64,000 nt of DNA from Stentor coeruleus (GCA_001970955.1 MPUH01000003.1:62001-126000); one strand, 5' to 3'. Positions 37,795 through 49,578 are shown, numbered from the stretch's first letter. Notes: a model not told the origin generated them from the sequence alone. Program-made: numbers and translations.

Positions 37795-38373
37795 CATATA
37801 GTATTTATTGTTGCTGCTATTGCTATTATTATTTCTATTGCTGTGGATTTGAGTTTACATGATTGGTTTAAGTATTGCTGGTGGGATTTCGGACTTGCTC
37901 ATGCCTCATCTTTTACACCCTTCACAAATTTTGATAATGAGAGCACTATAAGTGATGTATACAGTGATTCATGTCAATCATTAAAAAGCCTTGTAGAAGA
38001 TAACTGCCCGAATTTTTGCACCTATTTAAATCGAATTGAAATTGGGGGAATATTTATGATTCTCCTCGGGACACTTTCTTTAATTTTCTACTTTATCATA
38101 GTTCTTTTCCATGTATGGAGCTTCTTTAAAGTAGCATTCAAATTTAAGAAAATCTGGGTGTTTTTAGTACTTCCTAGTTTTTTTTATCTCACTGGGATTA
38201 TTATTTACAACTCCTGTGTAAACATACTAGTTATTGAAACTCCACATACAGGAAGGTTTGATATCGCATCACCAAAAATTGAAGTCGGGATGTATTTTTC
38301 ATATGTTATCATTCCATTCACAATACTCCACACAGCATATGGGCTTATAAAAACAAGAATAGCATTTAAATAA
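37744..38373 (+). CDS. Four-transmembrane protein of unknown function
   Basis: 209 residues. Hydrophobic segments lie at about 18-36, 100-125, 135-158 and 180-200; between the first two is a cysteine-containing loop (CQS..C..FC). This tetraspan plan with a large first loop resembles claudin/PMP22-like or ciliate-specific tetraspan proteins, but no signature motif was seen. The start lies in the right-hand copy of an assembly duplication; the left-hand copy carries the same ATG at 37680 and is redundant. Basic residues before the first segment (VRKRHH) place the N-terminus in the cytosol. Confidence 0.75.
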   Translation: MYVENRYLEHRTVRKRHHIVFIVAAIAIIISIAVDLSLHDWFKYCWWDFGLAHASSFTPFTNFDNESTISDVYSDSCQSLKSLVEDNCPNFCTYLNRIEIGGIFMILLGTLSLIFYFIIVLFHVWSFFKVAFKFKKIWVFLVLPSFFYLTGIIIYNSCVNILVIETPHTGRFDIASPKIEVGMYFSYVIIPFTILHTAYGLIKTRIAFK

Positions 38374-38423
38374 ACCTAAATTATACTTATACATTTAATA
38401 TTTCTTTATAATATTTTCAAAAT

Positions 38424-41400
38424 ATGTACAGATTTTACATCAAAGAACAGAACAAAAAGCGTATGATGGAATATCCAAAAAAAGAAGTAATCCAATTAGC
38501 TGAACTTATTGGTATAGACTTTGAATCAGAACCTCAATATAGATGGTTTTTAAATCAAGCATTAACTTGTGTTTTACCTGTTGGATGGAAACGTGAAAGT
38601 GATCCATTAGGAAATGTTCATTATCATAATATTAATACACAAGTTACAACAAAAAACAATCCACTTATATACAAATTTAGACAAGCATTTGAAAGAATTG
38701 TTCAGAAAGAAAATGAAACTAATTATAGTGAAGCTGCTAAAGTTGGAGGTGAAACAAATAAGCCTCAACAAGATATTTCTATGCCTTCTATTGATGAGCA
38801 ACAGAGTATTTTTGAAAAACTTATGGGGAAAACTTTAAAGTCTGAAGCTAAAGCAGAGGAAGGGCTTAGGCAGGCATTTAAAGAAGCTGAAGAGTTTTAT
38901 GATACACTTTTTATGGGTTCTGAACTTAAGCCACCAAGTAGTATTGTAGAGTCTTTAGAGTATCAGTTAGTAAATCCTGAAGATATGATCACTGCTGCTA
39001 GAAACTATAATATTCCTTTAGATTATTCCTTTATGTGGATCGCTAGAGTATGTGTTGTCTTACCCATGCCTCCTCTTTGGCGTGTAGAGTTTGACGTGCT
39101 CAAATCTAAAGTTTTCATAAACTCTGAGTTCAACATAAAACAAGCAGAACCTCCTTATTTGACTTTCTTAGTAAAATACATCCAAAAAGCTAAAGCAAAC
39201 TTAAATCCAAATGTAGAAAAGTTCATGACATTTTATGATAAAGACCATATAAAATATGTTGTCGATCTTGTAAAACTTTGTTCCCGTGACGAATATATAA
39301 TACAAAAAGATCCAGCACCAGATCCTGAGTTTAAGAAAAAAGCTTTAAGTTATAAACCTCATTTAACAAGTGAAGAAGCTTTAACTGATATAATGATTTA
39401 TGAGATTGCCCAAACATCAGGTATAGATTTCAATAGAGAAATGCATTTAATATCCGCAGTATATCAAATAATCGAAACAATGAAAAATGAAGGTCTATTA
39501 AAAAACTGGGAATTACGACTTACAATGGAAGGTAATAAATATTGGTATAACACTAAAGAAAAAAGGTCATTAAACAACTTCCCATTTAAAGATGATGTCA
39601 AAAAATACGTTAGAAGCGTTAGAAAAGGAGCTTTAGATGAAGCTAAAAACACAATAAAAAGCTTTCAAGATAGACATTCAGAATTCTTAGAAAAAGGTAA
39701 AGAATTCTATGAATTGTGTCATAAAGAAGCTTTAATTATTAGTGAAGCATTTGTCAAGAAATTACAAGTGGTATAATATATATAGAATTTAAATCAAATT
39801 AATACAACTGTTGAACCTGTACAGATTTCTAATGAGATTAATGAAAGTTTGAAAAATAAAGGAAATATACAAGAATGCTTAGATTTAATGTTTACTTGTC
39901 CATTTAGTTTTGGAAAATCTATGCTTATTGAACAATCGGTACCAAATATTATTGTACCGATAAATATTGATGATCCAATTGATGCAGAAGCTGCTGCGAA
40001 AAATAAACCTAAACATAGTTTGCATAAAATGAATGAAGAACAAATTGAAATGTTTGTAAAACAGAACCTTGAAAAAGAATTAGTCGAAAGTCAGGAAATT
40101 AAAGAACCCGAGTTTTCGAGAAATGAGAGAGATAGGAGGAGGACGATTGCTATTGAAAGCATTGATGTGGAACCACAGGCGAAAGTTGAAATTAGACGTG
40201 TTCGTACTCTGAACCGTGAAGATGAAGGTATAATTGAAGAAATCGATTCAGCTGAAGAGACCAGTCAAGACGTAGATGAAGACAACAACGAACTTCTAGA
40301 AAGTGAAGATCTTAACAATTATGAAGAACTCAAACAATTAGTAGAAGAAGAATCCAAGCATCCACCAGCTCTTAACAGATTATCTACAATAGGAAGTCCT
40401 CCTCAAAGACGAAATACTCTAGACGACCTTTGGGAAAAAGATCGTAGAAAAACTATGCCAGGAGGAGAAAATGAAGCCCGTCTAATCGAAATCAAAGAAA
40501 AATCAAAAGATCCATCATTAAAAATCTCTCCTTTAAGTCTAGAAAAAATCAAAGAAATCCATGAATCTGATGAAGATAAATATAGCGCAAGTTATAAATC
40601 TCCAACTTCACAAATTTCGCCAAGAATAAATCAACCATCAAGCTCAGAAAGACATAAAAAAATCAATGAAAACCCTTCAAAAGATGAGAAAATGTCTGAA
40701 AAAAGCCAAACTTCCAGTCGAAAAAACCCTGAAACCCCACAATTTACTGATAGATTAGAAGTTATGCATTCAGATGCTAATGATGATTTATATGATTCAA
40801 ATTCACTTAATGAAAGCAAAGATTTAGAAAAAATCCGTATTGAAATAACTGAAACTTTTGCCCAACAGCCAAGTTCCCCTATTTGTAGCATTGAAACTAT
40901 TTATAAAGAAGTAAAAAAACTGGATATGCCTAAAATTTCTAATATAAATGAATTACAAGTGCCAAATGATACAGTGAAAAAAAATTCTAAATTGAAAATT
41001 GATGGAGTTTTAAACCCAAATGAGTATGATTTTTCGTCTATTGCTTCCAGGAGTGAAATGCCAAGTTTTTTTGAAATGTCATTAGAAGAGATGGAGAAAG
41101 TGGAGAAAAATGAAGAAAATAGTTTAGAAGACTCTGATATTTCTAATATTGCCCAGTCACCATCACCTATTAAAATAAAAAGCAGTAAAAAAGGTTTTGC
41201 TAAAAAAGCAGAAGAGTTTATGAACTCGTTTAGTTCAAGTAACACATTGCTATCAGAAGTGAATGTTTTAGGTAAACATCATGAACATGAAGATATAGAA
41301 ATACGAGAAGTTCATGTTAAAGAAGAGAAAAAAACAGTACAAAATGAACAAAAAGTTGATATAAAAAGCGAAACTTTCGACTATTTAAAAACTGAAAGAC

Positions 41401-42926
41401 AAACACAAACTCTAGACCAAAGCTTGTTATTCAGAACTTTTACTGAACCATTAAAAGAAGTTAATGAAAAAAACCCTTATAAAAAAAGTTCAACAACAGA
41501 ACAACAAGTGCATATCCAAAAACCTCCAAGTCCTAAACTTGTATCCCTAAACCCAATCCAAATAATCAACACTGAGAAACCTGTAGAAGAAAAAAAAGAC
41601 ATACCAAAGATAGAGTCTAGGATAAAAACATTAGAAAAAAAACCTTTAGAAAAAAGTTTGACAGAAAGGGTGACAACAGGAGAAAAGAAAAAAACAAATG
41701 AATCCAAGCCAAAAACTCAAGTCTTAAATTCAAGTAGCACTATAGACTTACAGACTGAAAATAATGAATTTTCGCTAAAAAAAATCTCAATAAAAAAATT
41801 CGCAGATTTAAAAGAACCTCTTAATGAGCCTAAAGCAATAAAAAATCTTGAAAAAAATACAAATTCTGGACTTTTAGAGACAAGTAAAGATGTAGGACAA
41901 AAACATCATGATACAACTGATCTGAATAACTCTTCTGATACAAGGAAATCGTTTACTCAAGAGTTTCTCAAACCAAAAAGGGTAACTTTTACTGTTGGGA
42001 ACCCTCCTACAAGTCCGAATATGGAAAATACAGGGGTTTTTGGGACTAATATTTTAAGATTGCCTAGGACTCAAGAATCTTTACCTAATCTAACCCCAAA
42101 GGTCCAGAGTTTACAAAAAAATTTTCTTGAAGAAGAAAAAAAAGAAAAGGTCAAATCGGAAAGTTTACCAAATATTAATAAGAAATCAAGGATTATTATA
42201 ACATCTGATAATGTTAATGCACAACATAGTCCTGCTAGTATTGTTACACAAGAAAAGTTACTGTTTTTATATTATCTTGAGCTTATTGGACACCCTAATT
42301 CAGCGAAAGGTAGCTTGAATTTCTTTTATGTAAAGAGACATATACAACCTATAGATGTAGTGAATATGAATAAAAGATTAGAAATTAGAGTCACAAACAC
42401 ATCTTTTTCCTCAGTAGAAAGTGATCTTGCTTGGATCGGATATTTACAAATCGCTGCTCCAATGCCAAGTGGTTTTAATTCTCAAACCAGAGTTTCAACC
42501 ATGCTTACCTGGCCTCTAGGTAAACACCCTGGAGATGTTTATTTCAAACTTTTATATCGATGCCAAAAACAAAATCGAGTCAATGAACTTAAAAGATTAA
42601 CAAAAACCCAAAAAGTTGATAACCTTCTCAATCATTCATGGGGTAAATTTATTAACGAAAAAAACAAACCTTATTATTATAATTTCCTAAGTTGCCAAAA
42701 AGCTGATATTATACCTTTACATCCTGAAAATTTCGATTTAAGTATAGGAGCACAGAAAAAATCTAAACTTAGAAGTCTTATAACACAAGAAAGGGATATT
42801 CAAGAATTATTATCTATGTTTGATATGAATGAATTACATAAAGAAGAAGAACTTTATAGTTTGTCTAATTACCTTGTAAATAGCGTGATGAGTAATGAAA
42901 ATGCTGCAGCTTTTAGAACAAAGTAA
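38424..42926 (+). CDS. Large WW-domain protein, CEP164-like, one 15-nt intron
   Basis: Exons 38424-39770 and 39786-42926 join in frame to give 1,495 residues. A WW domain lies at about 50-82 (LPVGWKRESDPLGNVHYHN and a following NP), preceded by a helix, the layout at the N-terminus of CEP164 and related centriole/cilium proteins. Further WW-like strands occur at about 218 (Pro-Pro-Leu-Trp-Arg-Val), 355 (NWELRLTMEGNKYWYN) and near 1410 (SWGKFINEKNKPYYYN). Residues 500-1270 are disordered, Lys/Glu/Ser/Pro-rich. A structured C-terminal region of about 220 residues follows. A basal-body or ciliary scaffold is the best guess; orthology to CEP164 is not proven. Without the intron the gene would be split into two frames. 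Confidence 0.82.
39771..39785 (+). other. 15-nt intron in the WW-domain gene
   Basis: gtataatatatatag. The unspliced frame stops inside it; splicing gives ...Lys-Leu-Gln-Val|Asn-Leu-Asn-Gln and joins a 450-codon and a 1,045-codon exon. Confidence 0.85.
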
Positions 42927-43012
42927 TGAAGTATGTGGAAAAAAGTTTTAATACTTTTATAGTGATTATTTAGGGTTTATTATTATAAGTTGTTTTTGGA
43001 TTTTATAATATA

Positions 43013-43312
43013 ATGGCTGAATATACAAAACTTACAGAAAGCGAAAGTAAAGCATTACATAATATGCTACTTAGGGATCCTGATAGAAACATGATATTAT
43101 TTGCTAAAAAACTACTGAAATGTCAAGAAAAAGTATCTCTACCAATATGTATGGAGCTTCTTTTGATGGATAAATCACCTGAACAAATTGTAAAGGAAAT
43201 GATAAGTTTTTATTGTAAAAATTCATTACTACAGTTTGAAGCCTATAACAATCAAACAGAGAAAAGAAAGAAATCTCCAGAACCAAAAAAAAGCAAAAAG
43301 ATTAAAAAATAA
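43013..43312 (+). CDS. Small protein with basic tail, unknown function
   Basis: 99 residues. The first 75 are predicted helical (LTESESKALHNMLLRD, then FAKKLLKCQEKVSLP), and the last 20 are a Lys/Pro-rich basic tail (KKSPEPKKSKKIKK) that could be a nuclear localisation signal. The composition and a TATAATG start context support a real gene. It lies 87 bp downstream of the large WW gene. No family recognised. Confidence 0.65.
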   Translation: MAEYTKLTESESKALHNMLLRDPDRNMILFAKKLLKCQEKVSLPICMELLLMDKSPEQIVKEMISFYCKNSLLQFEAYNNQTEKRKKSPEPKKSKKIKK

Positions 43313-43516
43313 TAGTTATATGATTATAATCAATAAACTAAAAAAATACATGATTTTTTGCTTCAGACTTTGTATTGAATTAAAATTATTAGATTTTCCA
43401 AATAAATTAATTATCAGTTCATATTCCATTCTAAGTTCAAATAACAGCAAGAAAGATTTAAATTATATACAATTCTTCAAGTATTCAAAACTATTCTTTG
43501 CATATTTGAAGACAAA

Positions 43517-43909
43517 TTAAAATATATTAGAAACTATTGTTTTTAGTAAAAAATGTGTTGAATTTACATGTATTTCAGCGAGATATTCATCAGCAAAAGT
43601 TGCATCACAGATATAGCAAATGTAAATTCCGTATTCAGCATTTATAAGTTTTCTAGGTATATCTTTGTAATGAAAAATTATCTTGTGTGAAGCTAAAAAA
43701 CTTTCAGATTTGAAATGAATTTTGCATTTTTTACATTTTGGATGACTTTCTAAATGTTTTTTCCTATTAGCGCAATTTAAAATTATTTCATCACACACTA
43801 TGCAGGGATCATCAATTTGAGGTGTGTTAGAAAAAACATGTAAATCGAAGTCTTCAAAATTTGAGAAATATTTTTTACAGCTATTACACCTATGTTCTTT
43901 ACCATTCAT
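43517..43909 (-). CDS. C2H2-type zinc finger protein
   Basis: 130 residues with four Cys/His finger-like units: CNSCKKYFSNFEDFDLHV, then CIVCDEIILNCANRKKHLESH, then CKKCKIHFKSESFLASHKIIFH and CYICDATFADEYLAEIHVNSTH. Units 2-4 show the CxxC..F..L..H...H pattern; unit 1 lacks a clear second histidine. Such proteins bind DNA, RNA or protein; there is no other domain. The gene is divergent from the PP2C gene, 69 bp apart. Confidence 0.75.
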   Translation of the reverse strand: MNGKEHRCNSCKKYFSNFEDFDLHVFSNTPQIDDPCIVCDEIILNCANRKKHLESHPKCKKCKIHFKSESFLASHKIIFHYKDIPRKLINAEYGIYICYICDATFADEYLAEIHVNSTHFLLKTIVSNIF

Positions 43910-43977
43910 TGATTCTAACTTTTATAAGCCCCTTAACAAAATATCCACTATCTTATTAATCTTATTAATCTTATAAA

Positions 43978-45369
43978 ATGGGAACATGCTTTGTGTGTGA
44001 TAGCAAGATCCATGAAAATATAAGTTACAATGAAGATGTTACACTCAGCATAAAAGAGCGTGATCGGCTAGGAAAAGTTTTCAGGACTGACAAAGTAAAA
44101 TTTAAACTAACCATGCCAATCATTCATATTTACGAAGAAGTAAACTTATTTAAACTGCACTTAAGTGTATCAGCTTGTGTACTTCCAGGTATAGATCCTA
44201 GGTCAATGCTAAACAAAGAATGTCAAGACAATTTATTATGTTTAAATAAAGACTCTCTTTACCTTGTTGGGCTTTTTGATGGTCATGGAATTGATGGTTT
44301 AAGAGTAGTAGAATTTGTCAAAGATTATATGAAAAGCTATTTCACTAAGAACACTGCAGGTTTTATTTCTGGTCCAAGTGAATCATTAACATATATGATA
44401 ACAGAATGTGATAAAAAACTAAGATCCTCAACAAGTGGTATAGATTGTTCAGTATCAGGAACAACAGCTGTAGTTATGATAATTTCTGATGTAATTCATG
44501 TAGCTAGTGTTGGAGATTCAAGGGCAATACTTGCAATGGTAGGCTCAGTTGATCCGAATTTTATTCCTGGAAAACGATATGTAGAACCAAATAGAGAAAT
44601 ATACCCATTAAGACTTACAATAGATCAAAGACCTAATATAAAAGAAGAACTTGAACGTATTAAAAAAGCTGGTGGCAAAGTTCAACAACTTAGTAATGAG
44701 AATGGAGTAAAAATCGGACCATATCGTGTATGGAAAAAAACTGGAACACTTCCAGGTTTAGCAATGTCTCGAAGTATTGGTGATGCTATAGGTAAAGAAA
44801 TTGGGGTTATTTCAACTCCTATGTGCAATAGTTTTATGTTTGATAAATCTACTGATTTGTTTCTTGTTATTGCTTCAGATGGGATATGGGATGTTATGAA
44901 TTGTACTGAAGTTATAAATTTTATTGATAAGTTCAGACCTTTGTGTAAAAAAAACCCTGAACCAGTATCATTCCCAGTTAAAGTAAGGTTAATTTAGGCT
45001 GAAAATACCACGGTTGCACATTTAATTGCAGAAGAAGCACGTGTAAGATGGATGGAGATTTGTCAAGATGAAGATGTTATGATAGATGATATTTCTGTTG
45101 TTGTTGTAGAATTGAAATTTTTAGAATTGTTTTCAGAAATACCTGGAGGAGCTAGACAAAATGTTGATGTTAATACTAGTGTTGTTAGTATTACAGATAG
45201 TGGAAGGCTTATTTCATCTAAGGGTGATCCGGTTAGAGGAAGTTTTGTTCCTGCTAGAGAAGTGGCTAGGAGGAGAATTGACCCTAAAAGAGGAAGTTAT
45301 GTGTATGAGAATACCAAAATAGATTATGAATCGTATCCAGATCTCCTTGATATACCTTTTAGTAAATAA
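43978..45369 (+). CDS. PP2C-family protein phosphatase, one 15-nt intron
   Basis: A metal-dependent Ser/Thr phosphatase. Exons 43978-44982 and 44998-45369 give 458 residues. PP2C motifs in order: FDGHG at 100-104 (metal Asp101), SGTTAV, VASVGDSRAIL, LTIDQRP, GLAMSRSIGD and IASDGIWDVM; after the intron the last motif region has DDISVVVVEL. All metal-binding aspartates expected for the family can be placed. The N-terminus Met-Gly-Thr-Cys-Phe-Val-Cys suggests acylation. A C-terminal extension of about 70 residues is Ser/Arg-rich (two Arg-Gly-Ser-(Phe/Tyr)-Val repeats). The start is preceded by TTATAAA. Confidence 0.9.
44983..44997 (+). other. 15-nt intron in the PP2C gene
   Basis: gtaaggttaatttag. 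It ends in the TAG that would otherwise truncate the phosphatase before the last conserved aspartate motif. Confidence 0.9.
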
Positions 45370-46065
45370 GTTAATTGAGCCTAGGTTTGGGTTTTATGAG
45401 ATTTTTGTGTGAAGGGGTTTTTTATGATTATTTTAGGAGGTTTATTAGGTTTTTTATATGCTGTTTGAGAAGGTTATAAAATTGGAAAAAGCTTAGTTTG
45501 AAAGTTGTGTATTTTTTTTGCGTTTTAGTTAGTATTTTATTTTTTAAGTTAGTTCTTATTTGTTATATAATTGAAAAGTTAATGTTTTTGAGTGATTATA
45601 TTTTGATGAATAAACTTAAGCAGAATATATAACTTTGTAGTATATAAATATTTATTAATAGGTATTGTTAGTTTAATATATAAATATTATATATTTAACA
45701 ACTCAATCTATAAATTTATTTAGTTTATAATTTATTTCTTATATAGTTTTTACAATTTTTTACTTGATCATTGTTAAATACAAGTAAATATTTATTTCAA
45801 TAGCCTACATTATTAAGACATATTTTAAATGCATACTAAAGTAAATAATATACATTTATTCCCATCATAGTTTTAAAAACGAACTATAGTCATTTTTAAA
45901 AATAAACCCTAATTTTCATGATCACAATACCAGGTTATTATTTAAAAAACTTTAAAAATTACATCCTAATTAATTTTTCACATAAACTTCGCAAATTTTT
46001 AAAACAAAAGCATATCAATTTACTGACAAAACTAATCATAAACTTATCCTATGCTAATACCTTAA
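45370..46065. other. Convergent intergenic region
   Basis: From 45370 to about 45620 the plus strand is T/G-rich (downstream of a plus gene); the rest is AT-rich. Nothing else seen. Confidence 0.45.
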
Positions 46066-48078
46066 TTAATTTAAAAGTCTAGAAGATATCGAATAACTGA
46101 ATTTTTTCGAAGACTTTTTGCATTGAAGATGATCAGCAATAACCCAAGAATTAAACGGTACATCAATCTCACAGCTAGGAGAACGTATACAATAATTAAC
46201 ATTAATGCTCTCTGAAAGGTCAATAAATACAGATTTATCATGACCCGAATTGCATAAAATAATAGAAACTCCTTGTTCATGAGTAAGTGTATAAATAACT
46301 ACAGATGAAAGTTTACTTCCAAGTTGTCCTCTATTTTTAGCAGCTTCACTCCAAGCATAAATTAAAAATTGATCAGTCATTTGTTCAGGGACAATTTCAG
46401 TAAGTCTAGAAGAGGAATGCATACTAACAATAATTGCCCGTGATTCAATTGAATAAAGTTCATCATCATATCCAAGAAAAGTTAACCAAGTTCTTACAGT
46501 ATTTTCTCCATATTGTGTTAATGCCACATAAAACATTTCATAGAAACCCTGTAAAGTTAAACCTTTATTAGTCGATGTATACTTGTTTATGATTATACTA
46601 TAAAACTGTTTGTCTGTAAATGGTATACCGATTCTTTGCATAAAATTCAAAAACTGGCTACAGTCCATAAGTTGATCTAGATCTTTATCGTATTTTCTAA
46701 AAATGTCTTTAATCACACTTTGGAAAACTGGATGAAACTCCCCAGTACTGGTTAAAAGAGGGACTCTAGGCACATTTTCTTCTTTTCTAAACCTGTTTCC
46801 ACATGAAAGTGGGACAATAAGATAAGTTCCAGGGTTTAACATCATTTCAATTTGCCTTTCTCTTGAATCTTGAGAAATAGTCACATATTCATAAAACCCA
46901 TAACCTTCTTCAATTATCACAAAACCAAGATCTAAATATGGTCTATAAGTTTCAACACCAACTCCTCTTTCATCTTCTTGATGTAATTCTACTACAACAC
47001 AACTTTGTTCTTGAACGCGGATAATAAAATATTCATCAGGTCTTGCACCCATCGTTGCATCAACTTTTATTAAAGTTTTCAGCCTTCTTTCTATTGCAAA
47101 TCCTAATCTCCCTACAACAATCCTTTGAAATTTGCTTTTAAAATCTTCGTAGCTCATCCAAAACTGACCATCATCAGGGTCGAAATTAGGTTTTAACTGA
47201 GAAATCATATGCTTAGTCCATTCTTTGCTATTATCACTCCAAGCACCTTTCCATTCAAAAGTTCCCCAAGGATTTCTCAAGTTTATTAATTGAAACCCTT
47301 GAATTTCTACAACATTTATTATTGTATAGTAATGCCCAGCAACTATTCCTACACTTTCATCTGTTCTTGAACTTGTTGCAGCTAATAAACATTGATTTGC
47401 AGATCTCCATGTCATTAAATCTCTCCAAAATTCTCCTGAGTTGATTCTTTCTTTTATTTTGTTGAAATAAAAAGTAAATGCAGGACAACCTGTGAGATCT
47501 TCAAAAGACTCTTGAGCCATTCCACCTTTTAAAGCTAAATAAGAACCAAAAAGCTTGGCATAGGCTTTTTCTAAAATAATAACCCACAATTCATTACCAT
47601 TGTTTTGACTGAAAATTGGTTTTTTTGTTGATGATTTACATGGGATTAAGTCATCAACTGTGACATTTTGCCATTCTCCATCCTTACAGATTTTTAGCCT
47701 ATAAAAGTTTTGTTGATTGTATTCTTGATTCTCAAATATTCGAGTAATAAATTGAGGATGATTTGCAAGAGAACATAAACTTGTCATAAGCCAACAATCT
47801 CCAAGTTCGCCTTGAACGATATCAGTTTTATCTATCCCTCCTTCAAACATTTTAATCTCTCCACGTAGGAATTCACTTGGGCGCTTCCATACTATCTCAA
47901 AAGTTCTTTCTGAGTTTAGACCATATACTGAATTATCTGTAGGAGGAAAGTATGGATCGATAAAATGCAAGTTACTAAATAAACTTCTGCAGTAATCTAG
48001 TTTTACATGATCGATTGGGACTAATTGGATTTCTGAACGAATACGCTCGATCTCATAAGCAATGTTAGACTTTGACAT
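46066..48078 (-). CDS. Calpain-type cysteine protease
   Basis: A calcium-regulated intracellular protease. 670 residues. The catalytic triad is intact: Cys95 in VQGELGDCWLM, His249 in GHYYTIIN and Asn269 in NLRNPWG. Residues 330-440 form a C2-like (domain III) region. Residues about 445-545 look like a calmodulin-type region (FRKYDKDLDQLMDCSQF) with degenerate EF loops. A final 90-residue beta-rich segment (LTEIVPEQMTDQFLIYAW) is probably a second C2-like domain. No membrane segment or signal peptide, so a cytosolic, typical ciliate calpain. The ATG directly follows GTTATAA. Confidence 0.92.
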   Translation of the reverse strand: MSKSNIAYEIERIRSEIQLVPIDHVKLDYCRSLFSNLHFIDPYFPPTDNSVYGLNSERTFEIVWKRPSEFLRGEIKMFEGGIDKTDIVQGELGDCWLMTSLCSLANHPQFITRIFENQEYNQQNFYRLKICKDGEWQNVTVDDLIPCKSSTKKPIFSQNNGNELWVIILEKAYAKLFGSYLALKGGMAQESFEDLTGCPAFTFYFNKIKERINSGEFWRDLMTWRSANQCLLAATSSRTDESVGIVAGHYYTIINVVEIQGFQLINLRNPWGTFEWKGAWSDNSKEWTKHMISQLKPNFDPDDGQFWMSYEDFKSKFQRIVVGRLGFAIERRLKTLIKVDATMGARPDEYFIIRVQEQSCVVVELHQEDERGVGVETYRPYLDLGFVIIEEGYGFYEYVTISQDSRERQIEMMLNPGTYLIVPLSCGNRFRKEENVPRVPLLTSTGEFHPVFQSVIKDIFRKYDKDLDQLMDCSQFLNFMQRIGIPFTDKQFYSIIINKYTSTNKGLTLQGFYEMFYVALTQYGENTVRTWLTFLGYDDELYSIESRAIIVSMHSSSRLTEIVPEQMTDQFLIYAWSEAAKNRGQLGSKLSSVVIYTLTHEQGVSIILCNSGHDKSVFIDLSESINVNYCIRSPSCEIDVPFNSWVIADHLQCKKSSKKFSYSISSRLLN

Positions 48079-48386
48079 TTATAACTAAAAATTTAATTAG
48101 CCATTTGAGTATTTTTTATTAGGTCGGAGAAGATGAAGATTTTAAGGTTTATGTGGATTTTTATTTTGGGTAAGAAATTTTATGTGGTTTTGTTTGGAAT
48201 AATATTTTTTAATCTGTCTTGTGGAAATTTTATAAATATAAACTAGGCGGCGAATGAAGTTTTTAATTAAAAAAAATATATATACGCATTTTAGAATATT
48301 AATATTTTGATCAAAGCAAGTAGGATATTAAAATATACATTCAATATAATCAAAAAAATTTAGATATTAAAAAATAAAAAATCATT
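48079..48386. other. Intergenic, T/G-rich then AT-rich
   Basis: Upstream flank of the calpain gene (A/C-rich in its sense strand). No gene. Confidence 0.45.
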
Positions 48387-49232
48387 TTACGTTGAAAACC
48401 TTCGAGACTTTGTATGTAAAAATACTGGAGTACCTTCAATAGTATTAGGATCCTTTTTGGGTGTCTGTGAAACAATTTTCATAATTTTATCATATAGGGA
48501 CTCTTTTTGACTTACTGGCCTAATTGTCGGTTTGCTTACAATGATCTTAGCCTTTTCCCTTTTTTCTTCTTTAACTTTCTGTATAAAATTCTTCCCTTTT
48601 TGTATATTTTCTAGCATGTTTTCAGGTATTTCATTATCAACTACAGGGCATATACACTTAGTAAATCCACATTCATGGCATTTTTTAGGTGTATTTTTTG
48701 ATAAAATAGCAAGAACATTAGATTTCGCTAAAGTTGATACATCAGAAGAGAATTTAACCGTCAATTTATGTTTAAGTTTCGATGAAGACTTTCCTGAAGA
48801 TTTAGGTTTATATGGTCTCTGTGAAGACTGAGAAGAAATTTTACGTGGACAGGACGAGTGTCTAAAAACCCCAATAAAATCTGGATCTTCAGGGCTAATT
48901 TTGGTGAAAAATTCTTGATGTTCTTCCGCCTCATCATAAAATGTATGATATTTCTGAGTGGATTCTTTTTCATTAATAGATTTTATTTGTTCTTGAACTC
49001 TGCCATATGGTATAAATGGTATTTGATCACGGTCTTCTTTTGATACGGTTCTTCTATGAAATTTGTTAAAAAGTTTAAATGGTTGATCTTTTTTATATTT
49101 TTCATAAGTATCTGATAATATCACTTTTCGCCTCATGAACTTTGGATATTGAAAAGTATGATAAAATGGGTCAGGAGCTTTAAGGTCAATTGGGTTCGAA
49201 AGCATTTCCTCGATAGTTGGCCATTTTGACAT
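48387..49232 (-). CDS. Basic protein with a Cys4 motif, unknown function
   Basis: 281 residues from the ATG at 49232 (MSKWPTIEEML); the frame continues four codons further to a GTG, not used. The protein is Lys/Ser/Pro-rich. A short Cys4 motif (CHECGFTKCIC, near residue 185) could bind zinc. A Ser-rich basic stretch precedes it and a helical basic tail follows. No known domain. A proline-containing N-terminus (FYHTFQYPKFMRRKVIL) may be a binding motif. It lies about 310 bp downstream of the calpain start on the same strand. Confidence 0.75.
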   Translation of the reverse strand: MSKWPTIEEMLSNPIDLKAPDPFYHTFQYPKFMRRKVILSDTYEKYKKDQPFKLFNKFHRRTVSKEDRDQIPFIPYGRVQEQIKSINEKESTQKYHTFYDEAEEHQEFFTKISPEDPDFIGVFRHSSCPRKISSQSSQRPYKPKSSGKSSSKLKHKLTVKFSSDVSTLAKSNVLAILSKNTPKKCHECGFTKCICPVVDNEIPENMLENIQKGKNFIQKVKEEKREKAKIIVSKPTIRPVSQKESLYDKIMKIVSQTPKKDPNTIEGTPVFLHTKSRRFST

Positions 49233-49578
49233 AATAAAATACACTTGATTATATTTCTAAGTTAATATATTATTAACTAATCAGATTAAGATTTCCTAAA
49301 GGGCATTTCAAATATACTTTATGCACTTAAACTACTAAATCAATCAATCAAAAAGAAAATAGTACATAAAAAGTGAAAATCTTATACAATTTATATTATT
49401 TCAAATACTCTATTCTTCCAAGATCTAATAATTATCTACTAAATCCATAAATACCTATTGCTTATTTTTTAATCTTTTAACATAAAAATATTTTCCTTAC
49501 TTCTTCAAAATAATCCCATCATGCAAAACCCAAACCAAATAATTTTCTAAATAAAATTTCTTAACTAATCAACTTAGC
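49233..49578. other. AT-rich intergenic spacer
   Basis: No gene or repeat seen between the Cys4 protein gene and the COX5B-like gene. Confidence 0.4.

Noticed and set aside
40631-41707. Antisense frames within the large WW-domain gene.
   Set aside because: Ser/Phe-rich complement of the Lys/Glu/Ser-rich disordered region.
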